A stretch of 64,000 nt of DNA, taken from Planctomycetota bacterium (GTDB lineage: Bacteria; Planctomycetota; UBA1135; JACQFD01). Numbering within the stretch: position 1 is the first letter of the stretch; every line of letters starts with the position of its first letter. This document shows, one piece after another, positions 37,745-45,702 of this stretch. Below the pieces are notes generated by a model, which was given only the letters and a program-made list of their open reading frames with translations, was not told the DNA's origin and did not search any database. The DNA lies in assembly GCA_016792805.1 (NCBI GenBank), contig JAEUHX010000032.1:1-64000 (forward strand), read 5' to 3'. A program made the position numbers and the translations under genes.

Positions 37745-39385
37745 TTATCGGATTCCCGGAGGTGTGATTTGCCAGTCAGCGCCGTGGAGGCCAGCTCGAT
37801 CGGTCGCTCGCGCCGTGAGCTTCGCTTGGAGTCCATCGGGCAACGGCAGGCCTCCGAACTCTAGATCGAGCTGTGTGTTGCCTCCGGAGAGAGTCGCAGA
37901 AGTGATGAACGGAACAAGGATGGGCAAGATGTCTCCATATCCCTCCAGCTCGAGCGTGAGCGTGTTGAGCCCACCCGTCGCGCTGAAGAGGCCGTCGGGA
38001 TCTTGGACCCGCATCTGGATCACATTCGATGAGCCGAACATGAGATAGGCCTTTGGGCCCGAGGGGCGGCTCAGGGAATCATAAGGATCACTCATCGCGA
38101 GCGTCTCATCTCCATTTGAGATTCCGTCGCCGTCGGAGTCGCCTTCTCGATCGATGACGTTGGCGCGAATGAAGCCAGTGGGATCTCCGGACGAGATATT
38201 CAATGTGGCCTGCTTGACCGGGTCCGCTGAGAGGGCCGAGTACACGCCCGTTGTGAGGTTCAATCGAAGCGCGTAGCGTACGCCTGTGTTCGGATCACCA
38301 ACCACCGAGAAGAGCTCCTCGCCTGACGAGCCTAGAGCGAACTCAATGATAGAAAAACCCGGAAAATCAACCGTACTCTTTACAGTCAATGAATCCCGAT
38401 CCAGGCAATGAAGCTTCGAAGACTCATTCGCGGATACGGGGATCCACACATCGCCGCGCCCATTCACTCGTATGGAGGTCGTCCAACCACTGTACCCGCC
38501 CGGGATCGGGACGTATGGAAACGGCGTGGTCCCATGGATACGGACCATGGCGTTGCTGCCCAATGCCGCAGAACTGACCGTTGCAAGGATGCTCCCATCG
38601 GGAGCCCCTGCGACACGCCAAATAAATGTCCCGTAGGGAAACGGTGCAGGCGGAAAGAGTGAGTGGAGGTCGATGGTACCGATGAGCGAACCGGTCGCGG
38701 GATCCGCCCGAGTAACCAGTGCCTTTTGTGGATAGCAGTTGCATGGAGCCAGCGTGGAACCGCCGATATGGATCACGCCATCCGTTGTCACAGCGAGCGT
38801 CTGCGGATAAAACCCCTGGAACGGCACGAGGGCATCGGGCTTCTGCCAGGCGATCGTCTCGTCAGGAAGGATGCGCGTGAGTGGCCCCCAGCCGGTGAGT
38901 CCGGCCCTGGAGAGAGACACGAGCCCGCCGGTTTTGACGACTTCGCTGTACAGCGGCAGAACGCCGATATCGAGAGGCGGATTTGTGATCTGACCGTTCG
39001 CTTGGATGTGCAGAACCGTGGTGAACCCAAATGCCACCGTGGGAAGCCAAAGCGAGCCGTCGCCATCCCAGGCGTGGGGAGCGTAGCCAGCGGAGCCGCC
39101 GCCTGTTCCCGGCTGGACGAGGGTAATGTTCCAGGCCGATTGCAGCTCAAGCTCATTATTGAACTTTGCCACCACGTAGGAAAACCAGCTGCCAATGGTG
39201 AGCGATTGATCGCTGTAGCTGAGCCAAGGTCCGCTGGTCGCCTGGGCATAGACCGGCGACGCTGCAGCGGAAATCAGCATCACGTAGGCGAAGCTCGATC
39301 GGAAAAGTAAAGATCGCTTCGGAGGCGTTTCGGATCTCCCGAAGGTTCGCCTAACGACGAACTCGATGCCAGTAATAGGATACAT
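37745..39385 (-). CDS. secreted propeller-like protein with a calcium-type DxDxDG loop
   Basis: 546 residues. A long signal peptide (hydrophobic SSFAYVMLISAAASPVYA, cleavage near AYA/QA). The body has repeated segments that read like NHL/vgb-type beta-propeller blades (HAWDGDGSLWLPTVAFG, LAVTTDGVIHIGG, VAGAPDGSILATV, IRVNGRGDVWIPVS). At about 420-440, DREGDSDGDGISNGDE is a thrombospondin type-3/dockerin-like calcium loop. A C-terminal beta domain follows. AGGAGAG lies 6 bases before the ATG. It begins 11 bp after the FG-GAP gene, so it is the second gene of that operon and would share any on/off control of the first. Confidence 0.85.
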   Translation of the reverse strand: MYPITGIEFVVRRTFGRSETPPKRSLLFRSSFAYVMLISAAASPVYAQATSGPWLSYSDQSLTIGSWFSYVVAKFNNELELQSAWNITLVQPGTGGGSAGYAPHAWDGDGSLWLPTVAFGFTTVLHIQANGQITNPPLDIGVLPLYSEVVKTGGLVSLSRAGLTGWGPLTRILPDETIAWQKPDALVPFQGFYPQTLAVTTDGVIHIGGSTLAPCNCYPQKALVTRADPATGSLIGTIDLHSLFPPAPFPYGTFIWRVAGAPDGSILATVSSAALGSNAMVRIHGTTPFPYVPIPGGYSGWTTSIRVNGRGDVWIPVSANESSKLHCLDRDSLTVKSTVDFPGFSIIEFALGSSGEELFSVVGDPNTGVRYALRLNLTTGVYSALSADPVKQATLNISSGDPTGFIRANVIDREGDSDGDGISNGDETLAMSDPYDSLSRPSGPKAYLMFGSSNVIQMRVQDPDGLFSATGGLNTLTLELEGYGDILPILVPFITSATLSGGNTQLDLEFGGLPLPDGLQAKLTARATDRAGLHGADWQITPPGIR

Positions 39386-39396
39386 GGGAGTCTCTC

Positions 39397-40929
39397 CTAG
39401 TTCGCAATGAAGGAATACGCACGCCCTGCTTGAGAGACGCCGTTGGGAGACTCCTCGCGGCCAGAGATCACAAGTTGTTCGGCGTCCAACGGAGCCAAGA
39501 TATTGTTATATCTCAATGCGACCATCGACGCACCAAAGTGACCCGCCAGTGACGGATTCGGGCCGTCCATCGTCATCACGGGGGTTGCTCCGGGGTTGAG
39601 GGTAAGCTCGTAGAGATGCACCTTGCCTGCTTCGCAGTTGCCATGGGCATACGCGCCTGGCTCGCCGACGAAGAAGACGTTTCGTGCGACGCCATCCAGG
39701 TACTTCCAGCGGCAGACTGTGGCTCCTCTCCCAAACCGCGCAAGCGGAGCAATGGAAGTATTGATGATGGAACTCGTCAGCTTGAAGTACCCATTGGGTT
39801 GCGTCGCCGCGTTGTAGGCGAGCGTTTCCATGATCTTGGTCGGTGAGGTCGCCGACACGTTAGTATAGATAAACAATGCGCCGATGCGTGGAGTGATCTC
39901 TCCGCAGGATGGCGGCTGAGACAAGGGAGGCTGGATATTCTCCGTCCAAATGGCCAAGTCCGTGCGGCCATCGCCCCGAAGATCTCCGGGGAAGATCTGC
40001 CACCCAAAGGTGTCACTGATCGATGCTTGTGCAGGGCCGGGAGCAAGCTCCTGATACTGGGGATACGACGCGCTCCCAGGTCCTGTCGGGCCCACAATCG
40101 TGCCGTTGGGAATGTTCGCCACCGATGCGCCGCGGAAGATGCTGACTCGACCTGTATTGACTCGGCGTTCATAGGAGGCCACGACGACTTCCGCCCCAGG
40201 TTGACCATCCAGCTCGACGATCTGTATGGTGACGCCGAAGGCGTTCGTAGGAGCGCTACCCGCAGGAATGGGTGCCTTGAAAGCTACCCATCGTGTGAGA
40301 TATCCCGGTGGGCTCGTCTGAAGAAAATTACTATTTCCAAAGAACACGTAGACGCGGCCTGCGCCGAACTCAGCCTCCTGAGCTCCCACGGCCAGGTCGT
40401 TGATTCCGTCTCCATCCACGTCGCCGATAGCAAGGCCATGTCCGAATCGTCCCACGCAGTTCGAAGACGACGCGCAAGGTGCACAGTTGCCCGGATCGTT
40501 CGGCGGAGCGATGGTGGCGATGGGAGATCCGGGGCTGACCGGATGATTCACGTCGAAGACTTGCACGGCACCCATTGCGGCAACGGTGGCGGGCGTACAC
40601 CCACTGAAGACTCCATCTCGACCGTATTCACCGAGAAAGACCATGTTTCTTGCGCCCGTTCCGACACAATTCCCAACGGCATCCCCCAGCGTCCCTAGAC
40701 CGTGCTCGTTTTGGTAGGGAGCTGGAGGAAGCAGAGCAGCCGATAACTCGCTCAAGGGCTGATCTTGAAAGACGTGTCCGGCGCCGAGCGTCTGTGCAGA
40801 GCCAGTCGGTGGCGTCACGGTGTAGCCGATTGCGGCCAACACCACATCCTCTTCAACGTCGGTTATGGGGTTGAGGCCGAGTTTTCCTTTGGAGACGGTG
40901 TAGCCAAGTGTTGCACCCGGGCTCGTCAC
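39397..40929 (-). CDS. FG-GAP repeat secreted protein; true start lies upstream across an 8-bp repeat
   Basis: 510 codons from GTG at 40929, but this is not the likely start: the frame continues upstream through VCNVAFVTAAGAQAQTPSSP, a signal-peptide core and cleavage site (AQA/QT), with no usable start codon before a stop. The natural start is ATG 41086, which has a strong ribosome site but is out of frame with five copies of the intervening repeat. The body has FG-GAP-type units with calcium loops (GLAIGDVDGDGINDLAVGA, FPGDLRGDGRTDLAIW, FGRGATVCR), as in integrin-like beta-propellers, and DVNHPVSPGSP. An extracellular protein, probably phase-variable. First gene of a two-gene operon. Confidence 0.85.
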   Translation of the reverse strand: MTSPGATLGYTVSKGKLGLNPITDVEEDVVLAAIGYTVTPPTGSAQTLGAGHVFQDQPLSELSAALLPPAPYQNEHGLGTLGDAVGNCVGTGARNMVFLGEYGRDGVFSGCTPATVAAMGAVQVFDVNHPVSPGSPIATIAPPNDPGNCAPCASSSNCVGRFGHGLAIGDVDGDGINDLAVGAQEAEFGAGRVYVFFGNSNFLQTSPPGYLTRWVAFKAPIPAGSAPTNAFGVTIQIVELDGQPGAEVVVASYERRVNTGRVSIFRGASVANIPNGTIVGPTGPGSASYPQYQELAPGPAQASISDTFGWQIFPGDLRGDGRTDLAIWTENIQPPLSQPPSCGEITPRIGALFIYTNVSATSPTKIMETLAYNAATQPNGYFKLTSSIINTSIAPLARFGRGATVCRWKYLDGVARNVFFVGEPGAYAHGNCEAGKVHLYELTLNPGATPVMTMDGPNPSLAGHFGASMVALRYNNILAPLDAEQLVISGREESPNGVSQAGRAYSFIAN

Positions 40930-41011
40930 AGTTGTTGAGACGAGTGTTAAGTCCAGGATAGGAGACGATGGCGTCTGCGCCTGTGCACCTGCCGCTGTTA
41001 CAAAAGCGACG

Positions 41012-41086
41012 TTACAGACCGAGAGACCGAGAGACCGAGAGACCGAGAGACCGAGAGAGTTTCCGGGAGATCGTGGCGGTCAACAT
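41012..41086 (-). other. out-of-frame leader: start and signal-peptide N-terminus of the FG-GAP gene
   Basis: GGAGG lies 6 bases before ATG 41086. The frame reads MLTATISRKL, then the repeat-encoded SRSLGLSV and SRSLGL, and hits TAA at 41012-41014. The prefix before the repeats is exactly 30 nt, so the leader joins the downstream frame only when the number of 8-bp units is a multiple of three. With three units the product would begin MLTATISRKLSRSLGLSV and continue CNVAFVTAAGAQAQ, a typical signal peptide. Confidence 0.8.
41017..41056. repeat. five perfect tandem copies of GACCGAGA
   Basis: Units at 41017-41024, 41025-41032, 41033-41040, 41041-41048 and 41049-41056 are identical (minus strand TCTCGGTC), followed by a partial GAGA. 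This is the only obvious short tandem repeat of this kind in the window, and it sits between the ribosome site/ATG and the body of the FG-GAP gene. Confidence 0.97.
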
Positions 41087-41213
41087 GAGGATCCTCCAAA
41101 CGCGAGGGCCATGCCGAGGTTGCGGTACACGAAAGGCCAGGTACTCGAGAAGGCTCCTCCTCGGGAGCGGATTCGTCAACGAGGAATCCTGGATCCATCG
41201 CTCTGCGCGGCAA

Positions 41214-41237
41214 CTCCAGCTCCCGTGGGAACTGGAG
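41214..41237 (-). terminator. imperfect hairpin downstream of comM
   Basis: CTCCAG (41214-41219) and CTGGAG (41232-41237) pair, with further pairs inside across one mismatch. It lies 84 bp after the comM stop, before the leader of the FG-GAP operon. No T tract follows, so termination is only a possibility. The rest of the 234-bp gap shows nothing else. Confidence 0.3.
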
Positions 41238-41320
41238 CACGAGGCTTCTTCGCCCCCAAGGCGGGGCTTTGGCCGCGATGCAGCGCTGCGTCCACGAAAC
41301 CCGACAAGCCTCCGGCTCCC

Positions 41321-42856
41321 TCACACCAACGGCAGCCGATAGCCCATCGCTTCCGCCACGTGCTCGGCGGCGATGCGCGGAGAGGAAGCGAGGTCGGCCA
41401 GCGTGCGCGCGATGCGCAGCGTGCGGCCGTAGGCGCGCATGGTGAGGCCGAGCTTCTCGACGGCTTCCTCCAGCAGGCGCTTGCAGGGCCCGTCGAGCGC
41501 CGCCACTTTATTGAGCGAGCGCGCAGGAATTCTTGCATTCTCGAAGTGTGCACTTGAGATCCGAAGCTCCCGCGCGCGCTCGCGCTGGAGCTCGCGCGCG
41601 GCGGCGACGGCCGCCCGCGCCTGCTCGGTCGTCGGGCCGGCCACGGGGCGTGCCAAGTCGCCGCTCGTCACGGCAGGCAATGACACAGAAAGATCGATCC
41701 GATCGAGCAGCGGACCCGACACGCGCGATGTGTAACGAGCGCGATCCCGCGGCAGGCACACGCAAGGACGGATCGGATGGCCCGCCCAGCCGCAGGGGCA
41801 AGGATTCATCGCCGCCACTAGCTGGAACGACGCCGGCAGCGAAACGCTCCCCGACGCGCGGCTGATCACGATGCGCCGATCTTCGAGCGGCTGCCGCAGC
41901 GCCTCGATGCACGCGCGATCGAACTCCGGAAGCTCATCGAGGAAGAGCACACCGCGGTGCGCGAGCGTCGCCTCGCCGGGGCGCCCTTCGGCTCCGCCGC
42001 CCACGAGCCCCGCGCGCGACGCCGTGTGGTGAGGCGCGCGGAACGGCCGGCGCTTCGCGAGCGGCGCCCCCGGACGCAACAAATCCTGGATCTGTGTGAT
42101 CTCGAGCGCCTCGTCTTGCGACGGCGGCGGCAGCAGACCCGGAAGCCGCTGTGCCAGCATGGTCTTCCCCGCCCCCGGCGGACCGACCATCAATAAATTG
42201 TGACCTCCAGCAGCGGCCACCACCAAAGCGCGCTTCGCCGCCGCTTGCCCTGCCACCTCTTCGAGCCTTGGCTCCTCATCGCTCGGCGCTTCGTCGCGCT
42301 CTTTCCAAGCTGCTTCGTGCGACCAAGGCTCCACGCGCGATGCACCCGTGAGGACCTGCATCGATTCATACAGATCGCCCACGGCGAGCACGCTGACTCC
42401 CGCCACCAGCGCCGCCGTCGGCGCGCATCCGCGCGCCACATAGAGCTGTGGGATTCCGGCCCGTACCGCGGCGCGCGCCACCGCGATCGCGCCGCGCGTC
42501 GGCCGAAGCGATCCATCGAGCGCGAGCTCACCGACGAGCAGGGCCCGTGTCAGGTCGGCGCGCGGTAGAAATCCGCCCGCCGCCAGAATCGCGACCGCAA
42601 TCGGCAAGTCGAACCACGGCCCTTCCTTGCGCGTGTGAGCCGGCGCCAGATTCACCAGCACTCTCCCCGTCGGGAAGTCGAGGCCGCTCGACAGTACGGC
42701 CGCCCGGACGCGGTCGCGGCTCTCCCGCACCGCCGTGTCGGGTAGACCGAGGATCGAGATGGAGGGGAGCCCGGGATCGATGCGGACCTCGACGTAGACG
42801 ATCTCCGCCTCGACGCCGCGGACCGCCGCCGAAAGGACACGCGAGCGTTGGAGCAT
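41321..42856 (-). CDS. comM: ComM/YifB-family Mg-chelatase-like AAA ATPase
   Basis: 511 residues from ATG at 42856 (an ATG at 42880 is possible). N-terminal Lon-like domain: GVEAEIVYVEVRIDPGLPSISILGLPDTAVRESRDRVRAA. ATPase core: Walker A GPPGAGKTM, Walker B GVLFLDELPEF, zinc-type loop MNPCPCGWAGHP. The C-terminal helical domain ends in RIAAEHVAEAMGYR. ComM is a hexameric helicase that extends branch migration during natural transformation in Vibrio and Haemophilus. Its C-terminal coding region (41405-41507) is duplicated at 37612-37714. Confidence 0.96.
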   Translation of the reverse strand: MLQRSRVLSAAVRGVEAEIVYVEVRIDPGLPSISILGLPDTAVRESRDRVRAAVLSSGLDFPTGRVLVNLAPAHTRKEGPWFDLPIAVAILAAGGFLPRADLTRALLVGELALDGSLRPTRGAIAVARAAVRAGIPQLYVARGCAPTAALVAGVSVLAVGDLYESMQVLTGASRVEPWSHEAAWKERDEAPSDEEPRLEEVAGQAAAKRALVVAAAGGHNLLMVGPPGAGKTMLAQRLPGLLPPPSQDEALEITQIQDLLRPGAPLAKRRPFRAPHHTASRAGLVGGGAEGRPGEATLAHRGVLFLDELPEFDRACIEALRQPLEDRRIVISRASGSVSLPASFQLVAAMNPCPCGWAGHPIRPCVCLPRDRARYTSRVSGPLLDRIDLSVSLPAVTSGDLARPVAGPTTEQARAAVAAARELQRERARELRISSAHFENARIPARSLNKVAALDGPCKRLLEEAVEKLGLTMRAYGRTLRIARTLADLASSPRIAAEHVAEAMGYRLPLV

Positions 42857-42956
42857 GGTGCACAACTGCAAGGCGCGCACGCGGCCCCCGTCGTCGCGTG
42901 CCGAGGGAAGTGCGACGCTGCGGCCGCCCTGCGGCGTGACGTAGAGTTCACACGCC

Positions 42957-44519
42957 GTGTCGACGCCGCAGGCCTCTCGCGCCCTCCCCGAACCGATCGC
43001 GCTGCTGGCGCTGCTTGCCGCGGGGCTCTCCAGCGCCGCCGCCGCCTATGCCGTCGCCATCGACGACGCCTTTTTCGGCCGCCACCTCGGCGCCGGCCGC
43101 TGGGCGCTTGCTGCGATGCTCGGGCTCGGCGCCCTCGCGTCGTTCGCACTTCTCGTCGCGCGCCGCCGCCGCCCGCAGCCGCCGGCGCTGGCGCTCGTGC
43201 ACCTTCGAATCGCGCTCTACGTATTTGTGGCGTCGGCCGCACTCCAGATCGTCTTCGTCGATCGCTATCACCCCGCCGTTCCGCCGCTCAGCCTCGCCCT
43301 CGTGCTCCTCACGCCGGTGGCCGCCCTCGTGCTCACTCCCGCGTGGCGCGCCGCCGTGCCTGGCCGGCTTTCGCGCGTAGCCGACCTCGTCGCGATGAAT
43401 CTTTGTATTTTCTTACTCTTGGCGGAGCTCGGCTTGCGCGCGCTGGCGGCGTTCTCTCAATCGCCCATCTTCGAGAGCGGCGCCGTCGGCACCCTCGAGC
43501 GCATCCGACGTTACGGATATCGCCCGGGGCGCATCCACTTCGGGTTCGCCTGCAACTCGAAGGGCTTCTATGACGGCGAGTTCCGCCGCAAGGAGCCGGG
43601 CGAAACCCGCTATCTGGTGGCTTCCATCGGGGATTCCTTCTCCGCGAGCATCGTTCCCCATTCGATGCATTTTACAACAGTTTGCGAGCAGCTCCTTCCC
43701 GGCACCGACGTGATGAACATCGGCTGCTCGGCGGCGACGCCTTGGGACTACGCCTACTGGACGCGCACCGAAGCGATTCCGCTCGGCGCCGACCTGGTCG
43801 TCCTCCAGATCTTCCTCGGGAATGATATCTCCGAAGCGCAGGATCCGTCCGCCGACGGCGGCGGCGCATGGTGGTTTCATAAGGATTCGACACTTTTGTG
43901 GGCTGTGCCCTCGCGCGTCCGAAAGATACTCATAGAGCGCTCGCAGCCTCAGAACGCCGTGATGTCGACGGGCATGGCGCGCGAAGGAGAGATCTCCGAC
44001 AAGCGCGGCGAGTGGGCAATCCCGCGCGAAGAGTATGAGCGCTCCTATCCGGCGCTGCGCGACCCGAGCCTTGAAGTGGCCTCCTTCAGCGAGGAGGCGT
44101 TCCTCGAGATCGAGTGCACGCGTGCGCTGCGCAACTGTACAGAGACTGAACAGGATTGGGATCCATTCTTTCGCGCGATCTCAACGGCCCGAAACCACTG
44201 CGGCGAGACACCCATGGCGGTGGTGCTGATCCCCGATGAGTTCCAGGTGGAGGATGCGCTCTGGGCGAAGGTCTCGGCGCGGCTCGCCGACCGCAAGCTC
44301 GACCGCGAGCTCGCACAAAAACGCACGTGCGCTTGGCTCGAGCGCGAGGGGATTCCCTACGTCGATCTGTTGCCTCTGTTCCGCGAGCGGCCGGCCGAGC
44401 CCGACGGCAACCGCCACCTTTATTGGCTGCGCGATACGCATTTCAACGCGCGAGGAAACGCGCTCGCCGGGCGCGCGCTGGCGGATCTGATCACGCGCGT
44501 TCGAGCTGCGAAAAAGTAA
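42957..44519 (+). CDS. membrane-anchored SGNH/GDSL-like hydrolase
   Basis: 520 residues. About four hydrophobic segments in the first 165 residues, then a soluble domain. SIGDSFSAS holds the nucleophile Ser of block I, FLGNDISE the block III Asn, and DTHFNARGNALAG the C-terminal Asp-x-x-His pair, all in SGNH order. Such membrane-linked SGNH proteins often remove or add acyl groups on cell-envelope polysaccharides. GTG start at 42957 is the first start of the open frame. Divergent from comM with 100 bp between. Confidence 0.88.
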   Translation: MSTPQASRALPEPIALLALLAAGLSSAAAAYAVAIDDAFFGRHLGAGRWALAAMLGLGALASFALLVARRRRPQPPALALVHLRIALYVFVASAALQIVFVDRYHPAVPPLSLALVLLTPVAALVLTPAWRAAVPGRLSRVADLVAMNLCIFLLLAELGLRALAAFSQSPIFESGAVGTLERIRRYGYRPGRIHFGFACNSKGFYDGEFRRKEPGETRYLVASIGDSFSASIVPHSMHFTTVCEQLLPGTDVMNIGCSAATPWDYAYWTRTEAIPLGADLVVLQIFLGNDISEAQDPSADGGGAWWFHKDSTLLWAVPSRVRKILIERSQPQNAVMSTGMAREGEISDKRGEWAIPREEYERSYPALRDPSLEVASFSEEAFLEIECTRALRNCTETEQDWDPFFRAISTARNHCGETPMAVVLIPDEFQVEDALWAKVSARLADRKLDRELAQKRTCAWLEREGIPYVDLLPLFRERPAEPDGNRHLYWLRDTHFNARGNALAGRALADLITRVRAAKK

Positions 44520-44524
44520 GAATT

Positions 44525-45640
44525 TCAGCGCTCGGTCGGAATGCCGTCGTCGAGTGGCGCCTCTAGCTCGGCGAAAGCGCGCGAGAGAAACCAATCGACG
44601 AGGTAGAGCTCAAATGTGGCTTCCGCGCTCGCGTCGCCACCGGTGATCTTCTTGCGGAGCTCACAAAACTTTGGATCGCCGAGGAGTCGCTTCTTGCAGG
44701 GCTCCTGGCCCTCGCCGGCCGCCTTCGTCTCGCGCGCCGCCGCAAGCTCGCGTTCCAGCAGCTCGCGCGTGAGCGCAAGATGCTCGCTCCCTCGCAGCGT
44801 CGCGCCATGCCCGGGGATCACCACGTCGGGTCGCAGCGCTTCGAGCTTGCGCAGGGTCGCAATCCAGCCGCTCGGATAGCAGAAGAGTGCAAACGTGACG
44901 GGGTAGATCAGGAGGTCGCCCGCGACGAGCGCCTTCTCCGCGGGAAGCCATAGATACGCATCGCCCGGCGTGATGGCCCGCTCCTCGTGGCGCACTTCCA
45001 CCGAGCGGCCGCCGAGGTGGATGGTGAGCCGGTCTCGAAAAGTGAGATTTGGAAGTGTGGGGTGCACGCCCCGCTTCTGTTGCAGAAACCACCGATCCAT
45101 GGCCAAGTGCCGCTCCAGCGCCGCCGCGTCCTTCTGATCCGCAGCCCCCGAGTCCGCGCGCCGATCCGCCACGGCCTTCTCAACGGCGGCGATGTGTGCG
45201 GGGAGGTCGCGCTCGAGGCCCGGCCGATTGAATTCGATCGCAGGCCCTGCCATCAGCTCCCGCGTCTTCTCGTGGGCGATGAGCGTGAGGCCGGGGAATT
45301 CGCGCGCATAGACCTCGGCGCCATACCAATGATCCCAATGCCAGTGCGAATGCACCAAATAGCGCACGGGCGCACGGCTAATCTTGCGGATCTCGGACAG
45401 CACGGCCTGCGCGGCGTCGGGCGTGCCGTTGGAATCGAAGACCAAGATTCCGTCGTCTCCCACGATGGCGATCGAGTTGCCGTCGAGGCCGACATCGCCG
45501 TAGGGCGCAGTCGAGAAAACGTGGATTCCTGGCAGCGGCTCGGCGTGCGTTGGGGCCGGGCGGCTCGGCCGCGACTCCGTCGTGATTTGTGACTGTGCGC
45601 AGGCGAGGAGGCTCGCGACCGCCAGAGCGAGAATGGACAT
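44525..45640 (-). CDS. metallo-beta-lactamase-fold hydrolase, lipoprotein
   Basis: 371 residues from ATG at 45640. N-terminus ALAVASLLAC resembles a lipobox with Cys14. Metal motif HSHWHWDHW (His99, His101, Asp103, His104), later IAHE, AGDLLIYP and VIPGHG complete the usual ligand set of MBL hydrolases such as the B3-like group. Periplasmic or outer-membrane-anchored; substrate not predictable. The C-terminal 90 residues form a charged helical extension. Convergent with the SGNH gene. Confidence 0.9.
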   Translation of the reverse strand: MSILALAVASLLACAQSQITTESRPSRPAPTHAEPLPGIHVFSTAPYGDVGLDGNSIAIVGDDGILVFDSNGTPDAAQAVLSEIRKISRAPVRYLVHSHWHWDHWYGAEVYAREFPGLTLIAHEKTRELMAGPAIEFNRPGLERDLPAHIAAVEKAVADRRADSGAADQKDAAALERHLAMDRWFLQQKRGVHPTLPNLTFRDRLTIHLGGRSVEVRHEERAITPGDAYLWLPAEKALVAGDLLIYPVTFALFCYPSGWIATLRKLEALRPDVVIPGHGATLRGSEHLALTRELLERELAAARETKAAGEGQEPCKKRLLGDPKFCELRKKITGGDASAEATFELYLVDWFLSRAFAELEAPLDDGIPTER

Positions 45641-45702
45641 GGCCGGCGACGCTGGCTCGCCGCCGGCCCGCGCCGCTACCGAAACCTTCGCCGCTCCCCC
45701 CG

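Noticed and set aside
37171..37836. 221-codon minus-strand frame containing comM-like sequence
   Set aside because: Only the 103-bp comM fragment matches; the rest is antisense to the surface protein gene or non-protein-like.
41017..41056. CRISPR array
   Set aside because: Units are 8 bp with no spacers; it is a simple tandem repeat.
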